DNA of 64,000 nucleotides from Cupriavidus taiwanensis (GCF_900250075.1 NZ_LT977071.1:2561901-2625900); one strand, 5' to 3'; counted from the first letter of the stretch, positions 52,425 through 61,514 are shown. Notes: generated from the sequence alone by a model not told the origin. Made by a program: numbers and translations.

Positions 52425-53402
52425 TCAGGCCGCGGCCAGCAGGTCACTGGTGTCGTGCTGCGCGGCCTTGTACTGTGCCGACAACTCGTCCACCAGCCCG
52501 GCCACGTCCCGCACCGCGTCGACTCCCGACACCGAATGGCCCGCGCTCCAGACATCGACCCAGCGGCGCGGCGCGCGCCCGCCGTTGTGGTGCTCGCTAT
52601 ACAGCTCCGCGGCCCGCTGCGGCGTGATGGGGCCTGCCAGCGCCTTGGGATCGAGGCCGGCGGCAACGACTGACGGGCGCAGCATATTGGTGTCCAGGCC
52701 GGTGAAGGCCTGCGTCAGCATGACGTCGTCGAGCGAACTGTCGACCAGCATCTGGCGATACGCGTCGCTGGCCATGCTCTCGGGCGTGGCGATAAAGCGC
52801 GTGCCCATGCAGCCGAGGTCGCAGCCCAGCACGCGCGCCGCCCACAGCGCGGCGCCGTCGGAAATGCCGCCGGACAGCACCAGCGGGCCGTCGAACATCT
52901 GGCGCACCGCGCGCACGAAGGCAAAGGTATTGAGCCAGCCGGTCTGGCCGCCGGCACCGGCGGTGAGCAGCACCAGCCCGTCGGCGCCCGCCTGCAGCGC
53001 CTTCTCGGCATGGCGCAGCGTGGCCACGTCGGCCAGCACCATGCAGCCGACGTCGTGCAGCGGCTTGACCACCGCGGCCGGCGAGCCGACGCTGGCGATC
53101 ACCATCTCGACCTTGTGCCTGACCAGTACCGCCACGTCCTCGGCCAGCATCTCCGGCTTGCGGCGCATGATCAGGTTCGGGCAGGCCGGCGCGGTCGGGC
53201 CATGGACTGCGGCGCAGTCCGCGGCGACCCGCGTCAGCCATGCATCCAGTTCCTCGGCCGAGCGCGCGTTGACGGTGGGAAAGGATCCGATCACACCACT
53301 GCGGCAGGCGGCCGAGACCAGGTCGGGACCGGAAACGCGCAGCATGGGCGCGGCGATCAGGGGCAGCCGCAGGCGGCTGGCGAGTGAGGCGGGCAAGGTC
53401 AT
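52425..53402 (-). CDS. Nitronate-monooxygenase-like FMN protein (GGQTG type)
   Basis: The 325-residue protein belongs to the same TIM-barrel family (LRLPLIAAPMLRVSGPDLVS, VVIASVGSPAAVVKPLHDVG-like segment, LVLSGGISDGAALWAARVLG). Its active-site motif reads AGAGGQTG, with Gln where the catalytic His of nitronate monooxygenases lies, so nitronate oxidation is doubtful. Such GGQTG members form a separate subgroup often linked to CoA-ester catabolism. It lies between the TetR gene and the His-containing paralogue, with 20- and 4-bp gaps, in one operon. Confidence 0.82.
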   Translation of the reverse strand: MTLPASLASRLRLPLIAAPMLRVSGPDLVSAACRSGVIGSFPTVNARSAEELDAWLTRVAADCAAVHGPTAPACPNLIMRRKPEMLAEDVAVLVRHKVEMVIASVGSPAAVVKPLHDVGCMVLADVATLRHAEKALQAGADGLVLLTAGAGGQTGWLNTFAFVRAVRQMFDGPLVLSGGISDGAALWAARVLGCDLGCMGTRFIATPESMASDAYRQMLVDSSLDDVMLTQAFTGLDTNMLRPSVVAAGLDPKALAGPITPQRAAELYSEHHNGGRAPRRWVDVWSAGHSVSGVDAVRDVAGLVDELSAQYKAAQHDTSDLLAAA

Positions 53403-53422
53403 GGCAAGGGATTCCAGGAGAT

Positions 53423-54157
53423 TCAGTCGGGTGGCATCGGTGCCGGTGCGGCAGCATCCGGGGCATCCGTGGCAGCGGCATCGGCAGGCGCCGCCGGCGC
53501 GGCGATGCCCTGCCGGAAGATGCGGATCAGCATTTCGCCCAGCGCGGGCAGGTCCACGTGTTCGGGGTCGATCAGCGACTGCGCCGTCACGCCGCGCAGC
53601 GTGCCCAGCAGGATCAGACCGAACATCTCCGGATCGACGTCGCTGGCGATCTCGCCGCGCGCGATGCCGATGCGCACCTGCGCGGCGAACGCCGCGACAC
53701 TCTCGGCATTGATGGGCCGCGCCATCTGCTGCAGCTCGGGCATCGACGAGAACGATTCCCCCCACAGGATGTGCAGCGCCCGCGACGGCACCGGGTCCGC
53801 GCCGGCCATGCCGACATAGGCGCGCACGGTGGCCTCGAGGTTGGTCAGCCCCGGCCGCACGCGGACCGGACTGTGCTCGCGCGACCACTGCGCGAAGCGG
53901 CGCCGGAACCGGTCGACGATGAACTGGTAGACCTGCAACAGCAGCCGCGTCTTGCTCTTGAAGTAGTAATTGGGCAGCGAGTGGCTGTAGCCGGCCTCGC
54001 GTCCCACGTCCACCAGCGACAGCCGCGACGCGCCGTTCCTGGCGATCAGCTGGATCGCGACGTTGATCATCCGGCTGATGGCGGCCTCGCGCAGCTCGGC
54101 GTTGGTCTTGCTTTCGGCATCGGCGGCGGGTGCGGCGGACTCGGACTGCAAACTCAT
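53423..54157 (-). CDS. TetR-family regulator of the CoA/ABC cluster
   Basis: The 244-residue protein has a TetR N-terminal helix-turn-helix (about 22-70: AAISRMINVAIQLIARNGAS, RLSLVDVGREAGYSHSLPNY, YFKSKTRLL), a helical ligand domain with LHILWGESFSSMPEL, and a low-complexity Ala/Pro/Asp tail. It lies inside the leftward operon between the ABC ATPase gene and the flavoprotein genes. It is the best candidate for binding the identical 13-bp elements in the divergent promoter region near 61.4 kb; acyl-CoA esters are common TetR ligands in such operons, but this is inference. Confidence 0.88.
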   Translation of the reverse strand: MSLQSESAAPAADAESKTNAELREAAISRMINVAIQLIARNGASRLSLVDVGREAGYSHSLPNYYFKSKTRLLLQVYQFIVDRFRRRFAQWSREHSPVRVRPGLTNLEATVRAYVGMAGADPVPSRALHILWGESFSSMPELQQMARPINAESVAAFAAQVRIGIARGEIASDVDPEMFGLILLGTLRGVTAQSLIDPEHVDLPALGEMLIRIFRQGIAAPAAPADAAATDAPDAAAPAPMPPD

Positions 54158-54193
54158 GGCGACTCTCTGAATGACTTGCGGCGCTGCCCGGGG

Positions 54194-55195
54194 TCATGAC
54201 AACGGCAGCGGGTGATGACAGGCAACGGCGTGCCCGGGCGCGTCCGCGCAGGCCTGCAGCGCGGGGGCCTCGCGCGCGCAGCGCTCGCTGGCGCGGGCGC
54301 AGCGCGTGCGGAAGCGGCAGCCGGACGGCACGTCCAGCGGCGACGGCGTCTCGCCGTGGGCCAGCGCCGGCCGCAGCAGGCGGCGGGCAGGGTCCGGCGA
54401 CGGCACCGAGGCCAGCAGCGTGGCAGTGTACGGATGGCGCGGCGCGCGGTAAAGCGAGCCCGCCGGCGCCAGTTCGCACACCTTGCCAAGATACATCACC
54501 ATGACCCGGTCGCTGACGCTGCGCACCACGCCCAGGTCATGCGAGATAAACAGCAGGGTCAGGCCATGGGCCGCCTTGGCGTCTTCCAGCAGGTTCAGCA
54601 CCTGCGCCTGGACCGAGACATCGAGCGCCGAGACCGGTTCATCGCATACCAGCAGCTGCGGGCGCAGCACCAGCGCGCGCGCGATGCTGACGCGCTGGCA
54701 CTGGCCGCCGGACAGCTCCCACGGCCGGCGCTTGCCGACCACGCTGGCGTCCAGCCCCACGTCCGAGAGCGCCTGCGCGGCGCGGGCGCGGCGCTCGGCG
54801 GCGCTGCCCTCGCCCGCCACCACCAGCGGCATCTGCACGATGTCGAGGATGCGCTGGCCGGGGTTGAGCGAGGACATCGGGTCCTGGAACACCATCTGCA
54901 TGCGCCGCCGCAGCGCGCGCAAGGCGGCGCCGCGTGCCTGGGCCAGCGGCACGCCGTCGAAATCGACCGAGCCGGACTGCGGCGCCGGCAACGCCATCAG
55001 CGCGCGCGCCAGCGTCGATTTGCCAGAGCCGGACTCGCCCACCACGCCGAGCGTTTCGCCGCGGCGCAGGTCGAAGGAGACATCGGAGAGCGCCTGCACG
55101 CGGCGGCCGCCCCTGGCATGGTAGGTCTGCACCAGGTTGCGGGCGCGCAGCAGCGTGGCGGTGTCCTGCACCGGGGTAGGAAGTCGGGCGGTCAC
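54194..55195 (-). CDS. Peptide-type ABC importer ATPase (DppF/OppF-like)
   Basis: The gene starts with GTG at 55195, overlapping the stop of the preceding ATPase gene (GTGA). The 333-residue protein has Walker A GESGSGKST, the Q-loop FQDPMSSLNPGQ, signature LSGGQCQRVSIARAL, Walker B LLVCDEPVSALDVSVQAQ and the C-terminal oligopeptide-transporter domain with the Cys cluster (CRFRTRCARASERC) that holds an iron-sulfur centre in DppD/DppF. LSGGQ followed by C instead of Q/K is unusual but tolerable. It energises the permease pair encoded upstream. Confidence 0.92.
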   Translation of the reverse strand: MTARLPTPVQDTATLLRARNLVQTYHARGGRRVQALSDVSFDLRRGETLGVVGESGSGKSTLARALMALPAPQSGSVDFDGVPLAQARGAALRALRRRMQMVFQDPMSSLNPGQRILDIVQMPLVVAGEGSAAERRARAAQALSDVGLDASVVGKRRPWELSGGQCQRVSIARALVLRPQLLVCDEPVSALDVSVQAQVLNLLEDAKAAHGLTLLFISHDLGVVRSVSDRVMVMYLGKVCELAPAGSLYRAPRHPYTATLLASVPSPDPARRLLRPALAHGETPSPLDVPSGCRFRTRCARASERCAREAPALQACADAPGHAVACHHPLPLS

Positions 55196-56211
55196 GTCAG
55201 GTTCTCCTGCACAGGATGCCAACAGGCATAGAAATGGCCACCGCCGGCGGGCATGGCGGCCGGGACGGCGCTGTCGCATTGCCCGGCGCGGGCAGCGCAG
55301 CGCGGCGCAAAGCGGCAGCCGGCCGGCGGCGCGCTCAGGTCAGGCGGCTGGCCCGGGATGGCCGGCAGGCGCGCATGCGGTTCGGCGTCGGCGCGCGGCA
55401 CCGACTGCAGCAGCGCGTGCGTATAGCGCATGCGCGGGCGCTGCAGCACGTCGGCGACGCTGCCCTGCTCCACCATGCGGCCGGCGTACATCACGGCGAC
55501 GTCGTCGCACATTTCGGCGACCACGCCAAAGTTGTGCGTGATCAGCAGCATCGCCATGGCGTGGCGCTTCTGCAGGCGGCGCAGCAGGTCCAGGATCTGC
55601 GCCTGCACGGTGACATCGAGCGCGGTGGTGGGCTCGTCGGCGATCAACAGGCGCGGGGTGCAGGCCAGCGCGATCGCGATCACCACGCGCTGGCGCATGC
55701 CGCCCGACAGGCGGTGCGCGTACTCGCCGGCACGCTGGCGCGGATCGGCAATGCCGACGTCCGCCAGCAGTTCCACCGCCCGCTCGCGCGCGGCGCGCGC
55801 CGACAGGTCGGTGTGCTGGCGCAGCACCTGCTCGAGCTGGCGGCCGATGGTCAGCACCGGGTTGAGCGAGGTGAGCGGGTCCTGGAAGATCATGGCGATC
55901 TCCTTGCCGCGCACGCCGCGCATGTCGCGCTCGCCGAGCTGGCGCAGGTCGCGCCCGTTGAAATCGATGCGCCCGGCGGGGGTGCGGGCCACGCCCGCGG
56001 GCAGCAGGCCGATCAGGCTGCGCGCCAGCACCGACTTGCCCGAGCCCGATTCGCCGACCACGCCGAGGGTCTTGCCGGCCTCGAGCGTGAACGAGACCCC
56101 GTCGACGGCGCGCAGCAGGCCTTGCGGCAGCACGAATTCCGTCCTGAGGTCGGTGACCGCGAGCAGCGGCTGGCCGGCGGACGTAGTGTGAGATGCGACG
56201 GATGTCATCAT
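55192..56211 (-). CDS. Peptide-type ABC importer ATPase (DppD/OppD-like)
   Basis: ATG at 56211 overlaps the stop of the permease gene (ATGA). The 339-residue ATPase has Walker A GESGSGKSVLAR, FQDPLTSLNPVLTIG, signature HRLSGGMRQRVVIAIALA, Walker B LLIADEPTTALDVTVQAQ and a Cys-containing tail (CRFAPRCAARAGQC). It pairs with the following DppF-like ATPase. No separate promoter is needed, as all five transporter genes overlap or nearly touch. Confidence 0.93.
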   Translation of the reverse strand: MMTSVASHTTSAGQPLLAVTDLRTEFVLPQGLLRAVDGVSFTLEAGKTLGVVGESGSGKSVLARSLIGLLPAGVARTPAGRIDFNGRDLRQLGERDMRGVRGKEIAMIFQDPLTSLNPVLTIGRQLEQVLRQHTDLSARAARERAVELLADVGIADPRQRAGEYAHRLSGGMRQRVVIAIALACTPRLLIADEPTTALDVTVQAQILDLLRRLQKRHAMAMLLITHNFGVVAEMCDDVAVMYAGRMVEQGSVADVLQRPRMRYTHALLQSVPRADAEPHARLPAIPGQPPDLSAPPAGCRFAPRCAARAGQCDSAVPAAMPAGGGHFYACWHPVQENLT

Positions 56212-57023
56212 GCGGCCCTCGCCCTGCCGTCGAGACGGCGCTGGAGTTCTTCGCCCACCTGGTTCAGGGCGAAAATCGTCAGGAACAGCATGCCGGCCGG
56301 GAAGAACACCGCATGCGGCCCTTCCACCACGCGCGACTGCTCGCTCGCCATCATCGAGCCCAGCGACGGTGCTGGCGGCGGCACGCCCAGCCCGAGAAAG
56401 CTGAGCGCGGCCTCGGCCAGCGCGCCGATCGCAACCAGCAGCAGGCTGTAGGCCAGCAGCGCCGGCACCAGGTTGGGCAGCAGCTCGCGCACGATCAGCC
56501 GGGCGTGTCCCATGCCGGCCGCGCGCGCGGCGGTGACGAACTGCTGCTCGCCAAGCCGCAGCGTGTTGGCGCGCGCGATGCGGATCACCGCCGGCACGAA
56601 CACGATGCCGAGCGCCACCACCACCTTCACCAGCGGCGGCCCGGGATAGGCCACCATGGCAATCACCAGCACCAGCGGCGGAAACGCCAGCATCACGTTC
56701 GACAGCATCAGGATGGCGCGCTCGACCCAGCCGCGGAAATAGCCCGCGCAGACGCCCAGCGTGCCGCCGACCAGCAGCGCCAGCGTCACCGAGCCCAGGC
56801 TGACCACCGCGGTGATGCGGAAGCCGTACAGCGTGCGCGCCAGCACGTCGCGGCCGAGCGAGTCGGCGCCGAACCAGCGGGTGGCGTCGGGCGGGGCCAG
56901 CATGTCGGCCAGGTGCAGGCGCATCGGGTCGCGCAGCGGCAGCCAGTCGGCCAGCAGCGTGGCGCCGGCCACCAGCACCAGCCAGGCCACCGAGAACAGG
57001 TAGAGCTTCGGGGATAGTCGCAT
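56208..57023 (-). CDS. Peptide-type ABC importer permease (DppC-like)
   Basis: The 271-residue permease shows the DppC N-terminal segment (LAPPDATRWFGADSLGRDVLARTLYG), five to six helices and the EAA coupling loop VTAARAAGMGHARLIVRELLPN. AALSFLGLGVPPPAPSLGSM is the usual DppC C-terminal motif. It starts two bases before the end of spacing with the DppB-like gene and works as its heterodimer partner. Confidence 0.93.
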   Translation of the reverse strand: MRLSPKLYLFSVAWLVLVAGATLLADWLPLRDPMRLHLADMLAPPDATRWFGADSLGRDVLARTLYGFRITAVVSLGSVTLALLVGGTLGVCAGYFRGWVERAILMLSNVMLAFPPLVLVIAMVAYPGPPLVKVVVALGIVFVPAVIRIARANTLRLGEQQFVTAARAAGMGHARLIVRELLPNLVPALLAYSLLLVAIGALAEAALSFLGLGVPPPAPSLGSMMASEQSRVVEGPHAVFFPAGMLFLTIFALNQVGEELQRRLDGRARAA

Positions 57024-57025
57024 GG

Positions 57026-57982
57026 TCAGCCTTCGGCATCGCGAAGCAGACGGGGATCGACCAGGGCGTAGGCCAGGTCCGTCAGCAGGTTGACGAGAAT
57101 GAACAGGATCGCGACGAAGAGCACGATGCCCTGCGTCATCAGGTACTCCTGCTGGTAGATCGACTCCACCAGCAACTGTCCTACCCCGGGCAGCGCGAAC
57201 AGCGTCTCGATGACGATGGCACCGCCCATCAGCCGGCCCATGTTCACGCCGACCACGGTGATCAGGTTGAGCGACGACGGCCGCAGCGCGTTCTCGAACA
57301 GGATGCGCCAGGTGGGCAGGCCCATGCCGCGCGCCAGCGCGATGTAGTTCTGCTGCAGCGTGCCGACCATCTCGCTGCGCAGCAGGCGCAGGTACACCGG
57401 CACTTCGATCAGGGCCAGCGACAGCACCGGCATCACCATGCTCTCGAGGTTGCCGGTGATGCTTTCCGACAGGCTGACGTAGCCGGTGGCCGGCAGCCAT
57501 TGCAGCCGCAGCGCCAGCACGTAGACCAGCCCCAGCGCCAGCACGAAGGCCGGCGTCGACAACAGCGCCAGGCAGCCGGCCAGCACGCCATGGTCCAGCT
57601 TGCTGCCGCGGCGGTAGGCGCTGAGGATGCCCAGCGGCACCGCCAGCCCGAGCGCGACCACCTGCGTCAGCAGCACCAGCTCGATCGTTACCGGCAGGCG
57701 CGACAGGATCACGTCGAGTGTCGCCTCGCCGGAATGGATGGCGTGGCCGAGGTCGCCGTGCAGCACGTCCCACAGCCAGCTCAGGTAGCGCAGCGGCAGC
57801 GGCCGGTCCAGCCCCAGCTCCAGCCGCAGTGCGGCGACGCGCTCGGGCGTGGCGGCGTCGCCCAGGATGATCAGGGCGATATCGCCCGGCAGCAGCGCCA
57901 CCAGGAGGAAGCTCACCATGGACACGGCAACCAGGGTGGCCGCCACCGTCAGTGCGCCGGTCAGCAAGCGTTTGAGTTTCAT
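57026..57982 (-). CDS. Peptide-type ABC importer permease (DppB-like)
   Basis: The 318-residue permease has the DppB pattern: LPGDIALIILGDAATPERVA, LRLELGLDRPLPLRYLSWL, GDLGHAIHSGEATLDVILSR, the EAA loop ALARGMGLPTWRILFENALR and the final LVDPRLL. Its ATG overlaps the stop of the binding-protein gene by four bases. It forms the channel with the DppC-like permease. Confidence 0.93.
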   Translation of the reverse strand: MKLKRLLTGALTVAATLVAVSMVSFLLVALLPGDIALIILGDAATPERVAALRLELGLDRPLPLRYLSWLWDVLHGDLGHAIHSGEATLDVILSRLPVTIELVLLTQVVALGLAVPLGILSAYRRGSKLDHGVLAGCLALLSTPAFVLALGLVYVLALRLQWLPATGYVSLSESITGNLESMVMPVLSLALIEVPVYLRLLRSEMVGTLQQNYIALARGMGLPTWRILFENALRPSSLNLITVVGVNMGRLMGGAIVIETLFALPGVGQLLVESIYQQEYLMTQGIVLFVAILFILVNLLTDLAYALVDPRLLRDAEG

Positions 57983-59565
57983 CGTGCATGGCCTCCCGTT
58001 TCGCGCCAGATGCCGCCGAAACGCACCAGGCCGTCCGGCACCACGGTGATGCCGTGCACGGTCTTGCGCGCGGCGATGGTGTCGCTCACGTTGTAGAGAA
58101 AGGCGTAGGGCATGACCTCGGTGGCCAGCACGCGGGCGAAGTCGCTGTAGATCGCGGCGCGGCGCGCCGGGTCGCTGGTGCGCATGCCGTCCTCCAGCAG
58201 GCGGTCGACGCGGGCGTTGCGGTAGCCGCCGTAGTTGCTGCTCGGCTTGACCGGCGCGAAGCGTGAGTGGAAGAAGATAAAGGCATTGGAATGCGGGTCG
58301 GCCCGGCCGGTGAAGCGGAAGATGCTCGCCTCGAACTGATGCGAGGTCATGTTCTGCACCAGCCGATTCTGGTCGAACGGCACCAGCTCCGCCTTGATGC
58401 CGGCCTCCTCCCACATCTGCTGCAGCGCCTGCGCCAGGTTGCGGGTGTCGGGGCTGTTGTTGAACTGCAGCGTGAACGACACCGGCTTGCCGTAGTCGGC
58501 CAGCAGCGCCCGGGCCCGCGCCAGGTCGTACTTCGGGTAGACCTCGGTCGGCTGGGTGATGCCGGCCACGCCCTTGCCGAAGGGGCTGTAAGCCAGGCTG
58601 GGCACGCCGAAGCCGAGCGTGCGCGCCAGCAGCGGGCGATCGATGGCGTGGGCCACCGCCTTGCGCACGCGCAGGTCATCCAGCGGCGGCTGGTTGAAGT
58701 TGAAGTAAATGCCCTCGGTGCCGAAGCCGTCAGGGTAGTACAGCGCCACGCGCTTGTCGGCGCGGATGGTGTAGATGAAGCGCGTGGTGGGCTGCAGGAT
58801 CATGTCGGTCTGTCCCGACAGGAATGCCGATTCCCGCGTCTCCGGATTCTGCATGCCGCGGAACACGACACGATCGAGATAAGGCTCGCCCGGGCGCCAG
58901 TAGTCCGGATTGCGCGCCACCACGAAGCGGCTGTTGCGCACCCATTCGACAAAGCGGAACGGGCCGGTGCCAACCGGGCGCGTGCCGATGCCGGCCGGGT
59001 CGGCCTTGAAGGCCTTGGGCGAGACCATGATGCCCGGGGCATCGGCCAGCACCGTCGGCAGTGCGGCATTGGGTTCGCTCAGCACGAATTCCACAGTCGA
59101 CGGGTCGAGCGCACGCACCTCGCGGATCTCGCGCATGCTGCTCAGGCAACGGCAGCGGTTGGCCGGGTCACGCGTGCGCCGCAGGTTCGCCACCACCGCC
59201 TCGGCGTCGAATGGCGTGCCATCGTGGAAACGGATGCCCTGGCGCAGGCGGATGCGGTAGCGCAGGCCGTCGGTCGACACGGTATAGCTCTCTGCCAGCC
59301 ACGGCACGGCCCGGCCCTGGGTGTCGATATCGAACAGCGATTCATAGACCGGCGTCGACAACTGCCGCTCGGTGAAGGTGCCGGTACGGATCGGGTCGAC
59401 CACGGCCGGGTCCTGTGCCAGCCCGACGGTCAGCGTGCCGCCGCGGCGCGGGGCGGAGCTTTCCGCGGGCAGCGCTGTCGCCAGTCCGCCAAACCCGGTG
59501 AGCGCCGCCAACAGCGCGATACCGGCACGCGCCTGTACCCGGCGCGCGCATCTTGTCCAACGCAT
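57979..59565 (-). CDS. Peptide/opine-type periplasmic binding protein (DppA-like, SBP family 5)
   Basis: The start at 59565 follows GGAGACG. The 528-residue precursor has a signal peptide (IALLAALTGFGGLATALPAES) and the family-5 core: GGTLTVGLAQDPAVVDPIRT, YESLFDIDTQGRAVPWLAES, KGVKFHDG-like IRFHDGTPFDAEAVVANLRR, and GTGPFRFVEWVRNSRFVVAR. It carries an extra Cys pair (RCRCLSS). Family-5 proteins bind peptides, opines, glutathione, nickel complexes or other amphipathic molecules. Coupling with a thiolase and CoA ligase suggests that the ligand is a carboxylic acid or amide that is afterwards degraded, not a nutrient peptide. Confidence 0.9.
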   Translation of the reverse strand: MRWTRCARRVQARAGIALLAALTGFGGLATALPAESSAPRRGGTLTVGLAQDPAVVDPIRTGTFTERQLSTPVYESLFDIDTQGRAVPWLAESYTVSTDGLRYRIRLRQGIRFHDGTPFDAEAVVANLRRTRDPANRCRCLSSMREIREVRALDPSTVEFVLSEPNAALPTVLADAPGIMVSPKAFKADPAGIGTRPVGTGPFRFVEWVRNSRFVVARNPDYWRPGEPYLDRVVFRGMQNPETRESAFLSGQTDMILQPTTRFIYTIRADKRVALYYPDGFGTEGIYFNFNQPPLDDLRVRKAVAHAIDRPLLARTLGFGVPSLAYSPFGKGVAGITQPTEVYPKYDLARARALLADYGKPVSFTLQFNNSPDTRNLAQALQQMWEEAGIKAELVPFDQNRLVQNMTSHQFEASIFRFTGRADPHSNAFIFFHSRFAPVKPSSNYGGYRNARVDRLLEDGMRTSDPARRAAIYSDFARVLATEVMPYAFLYNVSDTIAARKTVHGITVVPDGLVRFGGIWRETGGHAR

Positions 59566-59684
59566 GTCGTCTCCTCTGTTGTAAGCCGGCGGGTCTGTGC
59601 CTGCCGTTGCCCGGTGCCACGTCGGCGCGCGGCTTGCCGTCCCTCGATGCGTCCTGTTACGTCGCTGTCCGCTGCAACGCCTGT

Positions 59685-60833
59685 TCAGTCGCGCTGGAGC
59701 GTGTGCACGTAGCACACCGCGCCCACGCCCACCATGTGCGCCAGGCCCACGCGCGCGCCGGGATGCTGGCGTGCGCCGGCCTCGCCGCGCAGCTGCAGCG
59801 CGATCTCGCCGACCTGGCCGATGCCGGTCGGGCCGATGGGATGGCCCATGGCAATCAGGCCGCCCGAGGGATTCACCGCGCAGCGGCCACCGATGTCCCA
59901 CGCGCCTTCCCTGAGCAGCGGCACGGCGCGGCCGGGGCCGCACAAGCCCATGGCCTCGACATATTCGACTTCCTCCACGGTGAAGGCGTCGTGCAGTTCG
60001 AGCACATCGATCTGTTCCGGACGCAGTCCGGCCTGCTGCAGGGCGAGACGCGTGGTTTCCTCGGTCAGGTTGGCATCGAAGCGGGTGGCGTCCTCATACA
60101 GCCGCTGGCTGCGCGCCGCGGATGCCGTCACCCGCACCGGCTTGCCGCCGTCCACGCCGAGGCGGCGGATGGCCGCTTCGGAGGCGACGATCACCGCCGC
60201 CGCGCCCTCGCCCACCGGGCAGCACTGCAGCGTGGTCAGGCTGCCGGATACCGGGCGGCCGCCCAGCACCTCTTCCAGTGAACGGGCCTGCTGCCGATGC
60301 GCGTTGGGATTGCGCGCGCCGTTGCCATGGTTCTTCACGGCGACACGGGCGAAGTCCTGCTGGTCCACGCCGTGGCGCTGGGCGTACTGGTCGGCCAGCA
60401 GCGCGAAGTGCGTAAAAGGAACGATGGCGTCCTCGGCCAGTTGCGGAATGCCCATGGCCGCTTCGCCGCGCGTCACCGGCGCGGGCTTGTCGACCCCAAC
60501 GGCGAGCGCCACCTCGCACATGCCGCTGGCCACTTCCATGCACGCCTGGCGAAACGCGGCCGAGCCCGAGGCCGACGCGTTTTCGACGTGCATGACCGGA
60601 ATGCCGGTGGCGCCGAGGTGGCGCAGCATCGGCCGGCCGGGCGCCATCGGCAGCAGCGCCTTGGCGAAGTAGGCGGACTCCACCGCCGCCCATTCGATGC
60701 CGGCGTCGGCCAGCGCGCCGCGCACGGCGGCAAGTCCGAGCGTGGCGTAGCTGTCTTCACTGAGCGGCTGGTAACGGTGCCAGCCAGCGCCGATCACGTA
60801 GACCGGGCGCATGTCGTTGAGGGTGCGTTGCAT
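59685..60833 (-). CDS. Thiolase-family acyltransferase (SCP2-type)
   Basis: The 382-residue protein has the N-terminal active-site region HVENASASGSAAFRQA, where classical thiolases have a Cys, here embedded in NASASGS without Cys, and C-terminal GGLIAMGHPIGPTGIGQ with the catalytic His. This pattern is that of SCP2/lipid-transfer-type thiolase-like proteins that work with a DUF35 zinc-ribbon partner, which is encoded directly upstream. It probably performs a retro-aldol or thiolytic side-chain cleavage of a CoA ester. ATG 60833 or the internal ATG 60812 may start it. Confidence 0.85.
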   Translation of the reverse strand: MQRTLNDMRPVYVIGAGWHRYQPLSEDSYATLGLAAVRGALADAGIEWAAVESAYFAKALLPMAPGRPMLRHLGATGIPVMHVENASASGSAAFRQACMEVASGMCEVALAVGVDKPAPVTRGEAAMGIPQLAEDAIVPFTHFALLADQYAQRHGVDQQDFARVAVKNHGNGARNPNAHRQQARSLEEVLGGRPVSGSLTTLQCCPVGEGAAAVIVASEAAIRRLGVDGGKPVRVTASAARSQRLYEDATRFDANLTEETTRLALQQAGLRPEQIDVLELHDAFTVEEVEYVEAMGLCGPGRAVPLLREGAWDIGGRCAVNPSGGLIAMGHPIGPTGIGQVGEIALQLRGEAGARQHPGARVGLAHMVGVGAVCYVHTLQRD

Positions 60834-60879
60834 GGCGTTCGGGAACTCGGGATATCGGAATCGTGCAGTGAGGCGGAAA

Positions 60880-61278
60880 TCAGCGCTGCGTGGTGAAGCG
60901 CAGGTCGAGCGCGGCGCCATCAGCACCGGCGACCTCGGCAAGCGTGGCGTAGAGCGGCTGGTCCGCGCGCAGTGGCACATCGGGGTTGCCGTCGAGCAGC
61001 GTGCGCAGCACCGGGCCGTCGTCGAGCCTGACGGTGACCACCGTGAACGGCGGCTCGCGGTCCTTGCGCGCATGCAGCATGACCCGCGCCGAGGCCACCA
61101 GCCGGCCTCGGCCCGCCAGCAGCGTCGGCGTCAGCGCATCCCCGGTCGCGCCACAAGCCTCGCAGCCGTAGGCCTGCATGGGAAAGAACACATGGCCGCA
61201 ACGGCAGCGGGCGCCGTGCAGCACGGGCTCGCCGTCAGGCGACAGGGCGTAGAGCTGGGGTTTCAGCAGGGCGGTCAT
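60880..61278 (-). CDS. DUF35 zinc-ribbon/OB-fold partner of the thiolase
   Basis: The 132-residue protein has the rubredoxin-like zinc ribbon CRCGHVFFP and GCEACGAT (Cys-x-Cys, Cys-x2-Cys) followed by an OB fold (GRLVASARVMLHARKDREPP). Such DUF35 proteins bind SCP2-type thiolases and are needed for acyl-CoA aldolase or thiolase activity, as in steroid side-chain degradation. It is the first gene of the leftward ten-gene unit, and the thiolase gene follows after 46 bp. Confidence 0.88.
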   Translation of the reverse strand: MTALLKPQLYALSPDGEPVLHGARCRCGHVFFPMQAYGCEACGATGDALTPTLLAGRGRLVASARVMLHARKDREPPFTVVTVRLDDGPVLRTLLDGNPDVPLRADQPLYATLAEVAGADGAALDLRFTTQR

Positions 61279-61324
61279 GGAACGGTCATCCGTGATGGAG
61301 AGTGATGGCGTTTTTTAAGTCTCG

Positions 61325-61337
61325 TAACTTATTAGAT
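61325..61337 (-). promoter_or_regulatory. Operator/-10 element of the leftward promoter
   Basis: Read leftward this is ATCTAATAAGTTA, identical to the element of the divergent promoter at 61457-61469. With TTGATT about 18 bp upstream, its TAATAA can be the -10 of the leftward unit, so a bound repressor would block RNA polymerase. Confidence 0.6.
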
Positions 61338-61456
61338 TCGTTGCAAGTATCCAATCAAGAAAACGCGTGAATTCACGGGTATTTACCTATCCCGACCGCT
61401 TTCAACGGCACTAGACTAGGGTTTATCCCAAGGTTTACATAATTTCTTAGTCCACT

Positions 61457-61469
61457 ATCTAATAAGTTA
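61457..61469 (+). promoter_or_regulatory. Operator/-10 element of the rightward promoter
   Basis: ATCTAATAAGTTA contains the small palindrome CTAA-TAAG-TTAG (with the following base). TTTACA 16 bp upstream and TATCTA at the element form a plausible sigma-70 promoter for the acyl-CoA dehydrogenase gene. The exact copy in inverted orientation at the leftward promoter suggests that one regulator controls both units. Confidence 0.6.
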
Positions 61470-61514
61470 GCGCGCTGGGATATCAGCACGCCGTCCAACA
61501 AGGAGCGAACCACG

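Noticed and set aside
59566..61073. Longer N-termini for the thiolase and binding-protein genes
   Set aside because: The extensions overlap other genes and lack family similarity; the starts at 60833 and 59565 match family N-termini or have a ribosome site.
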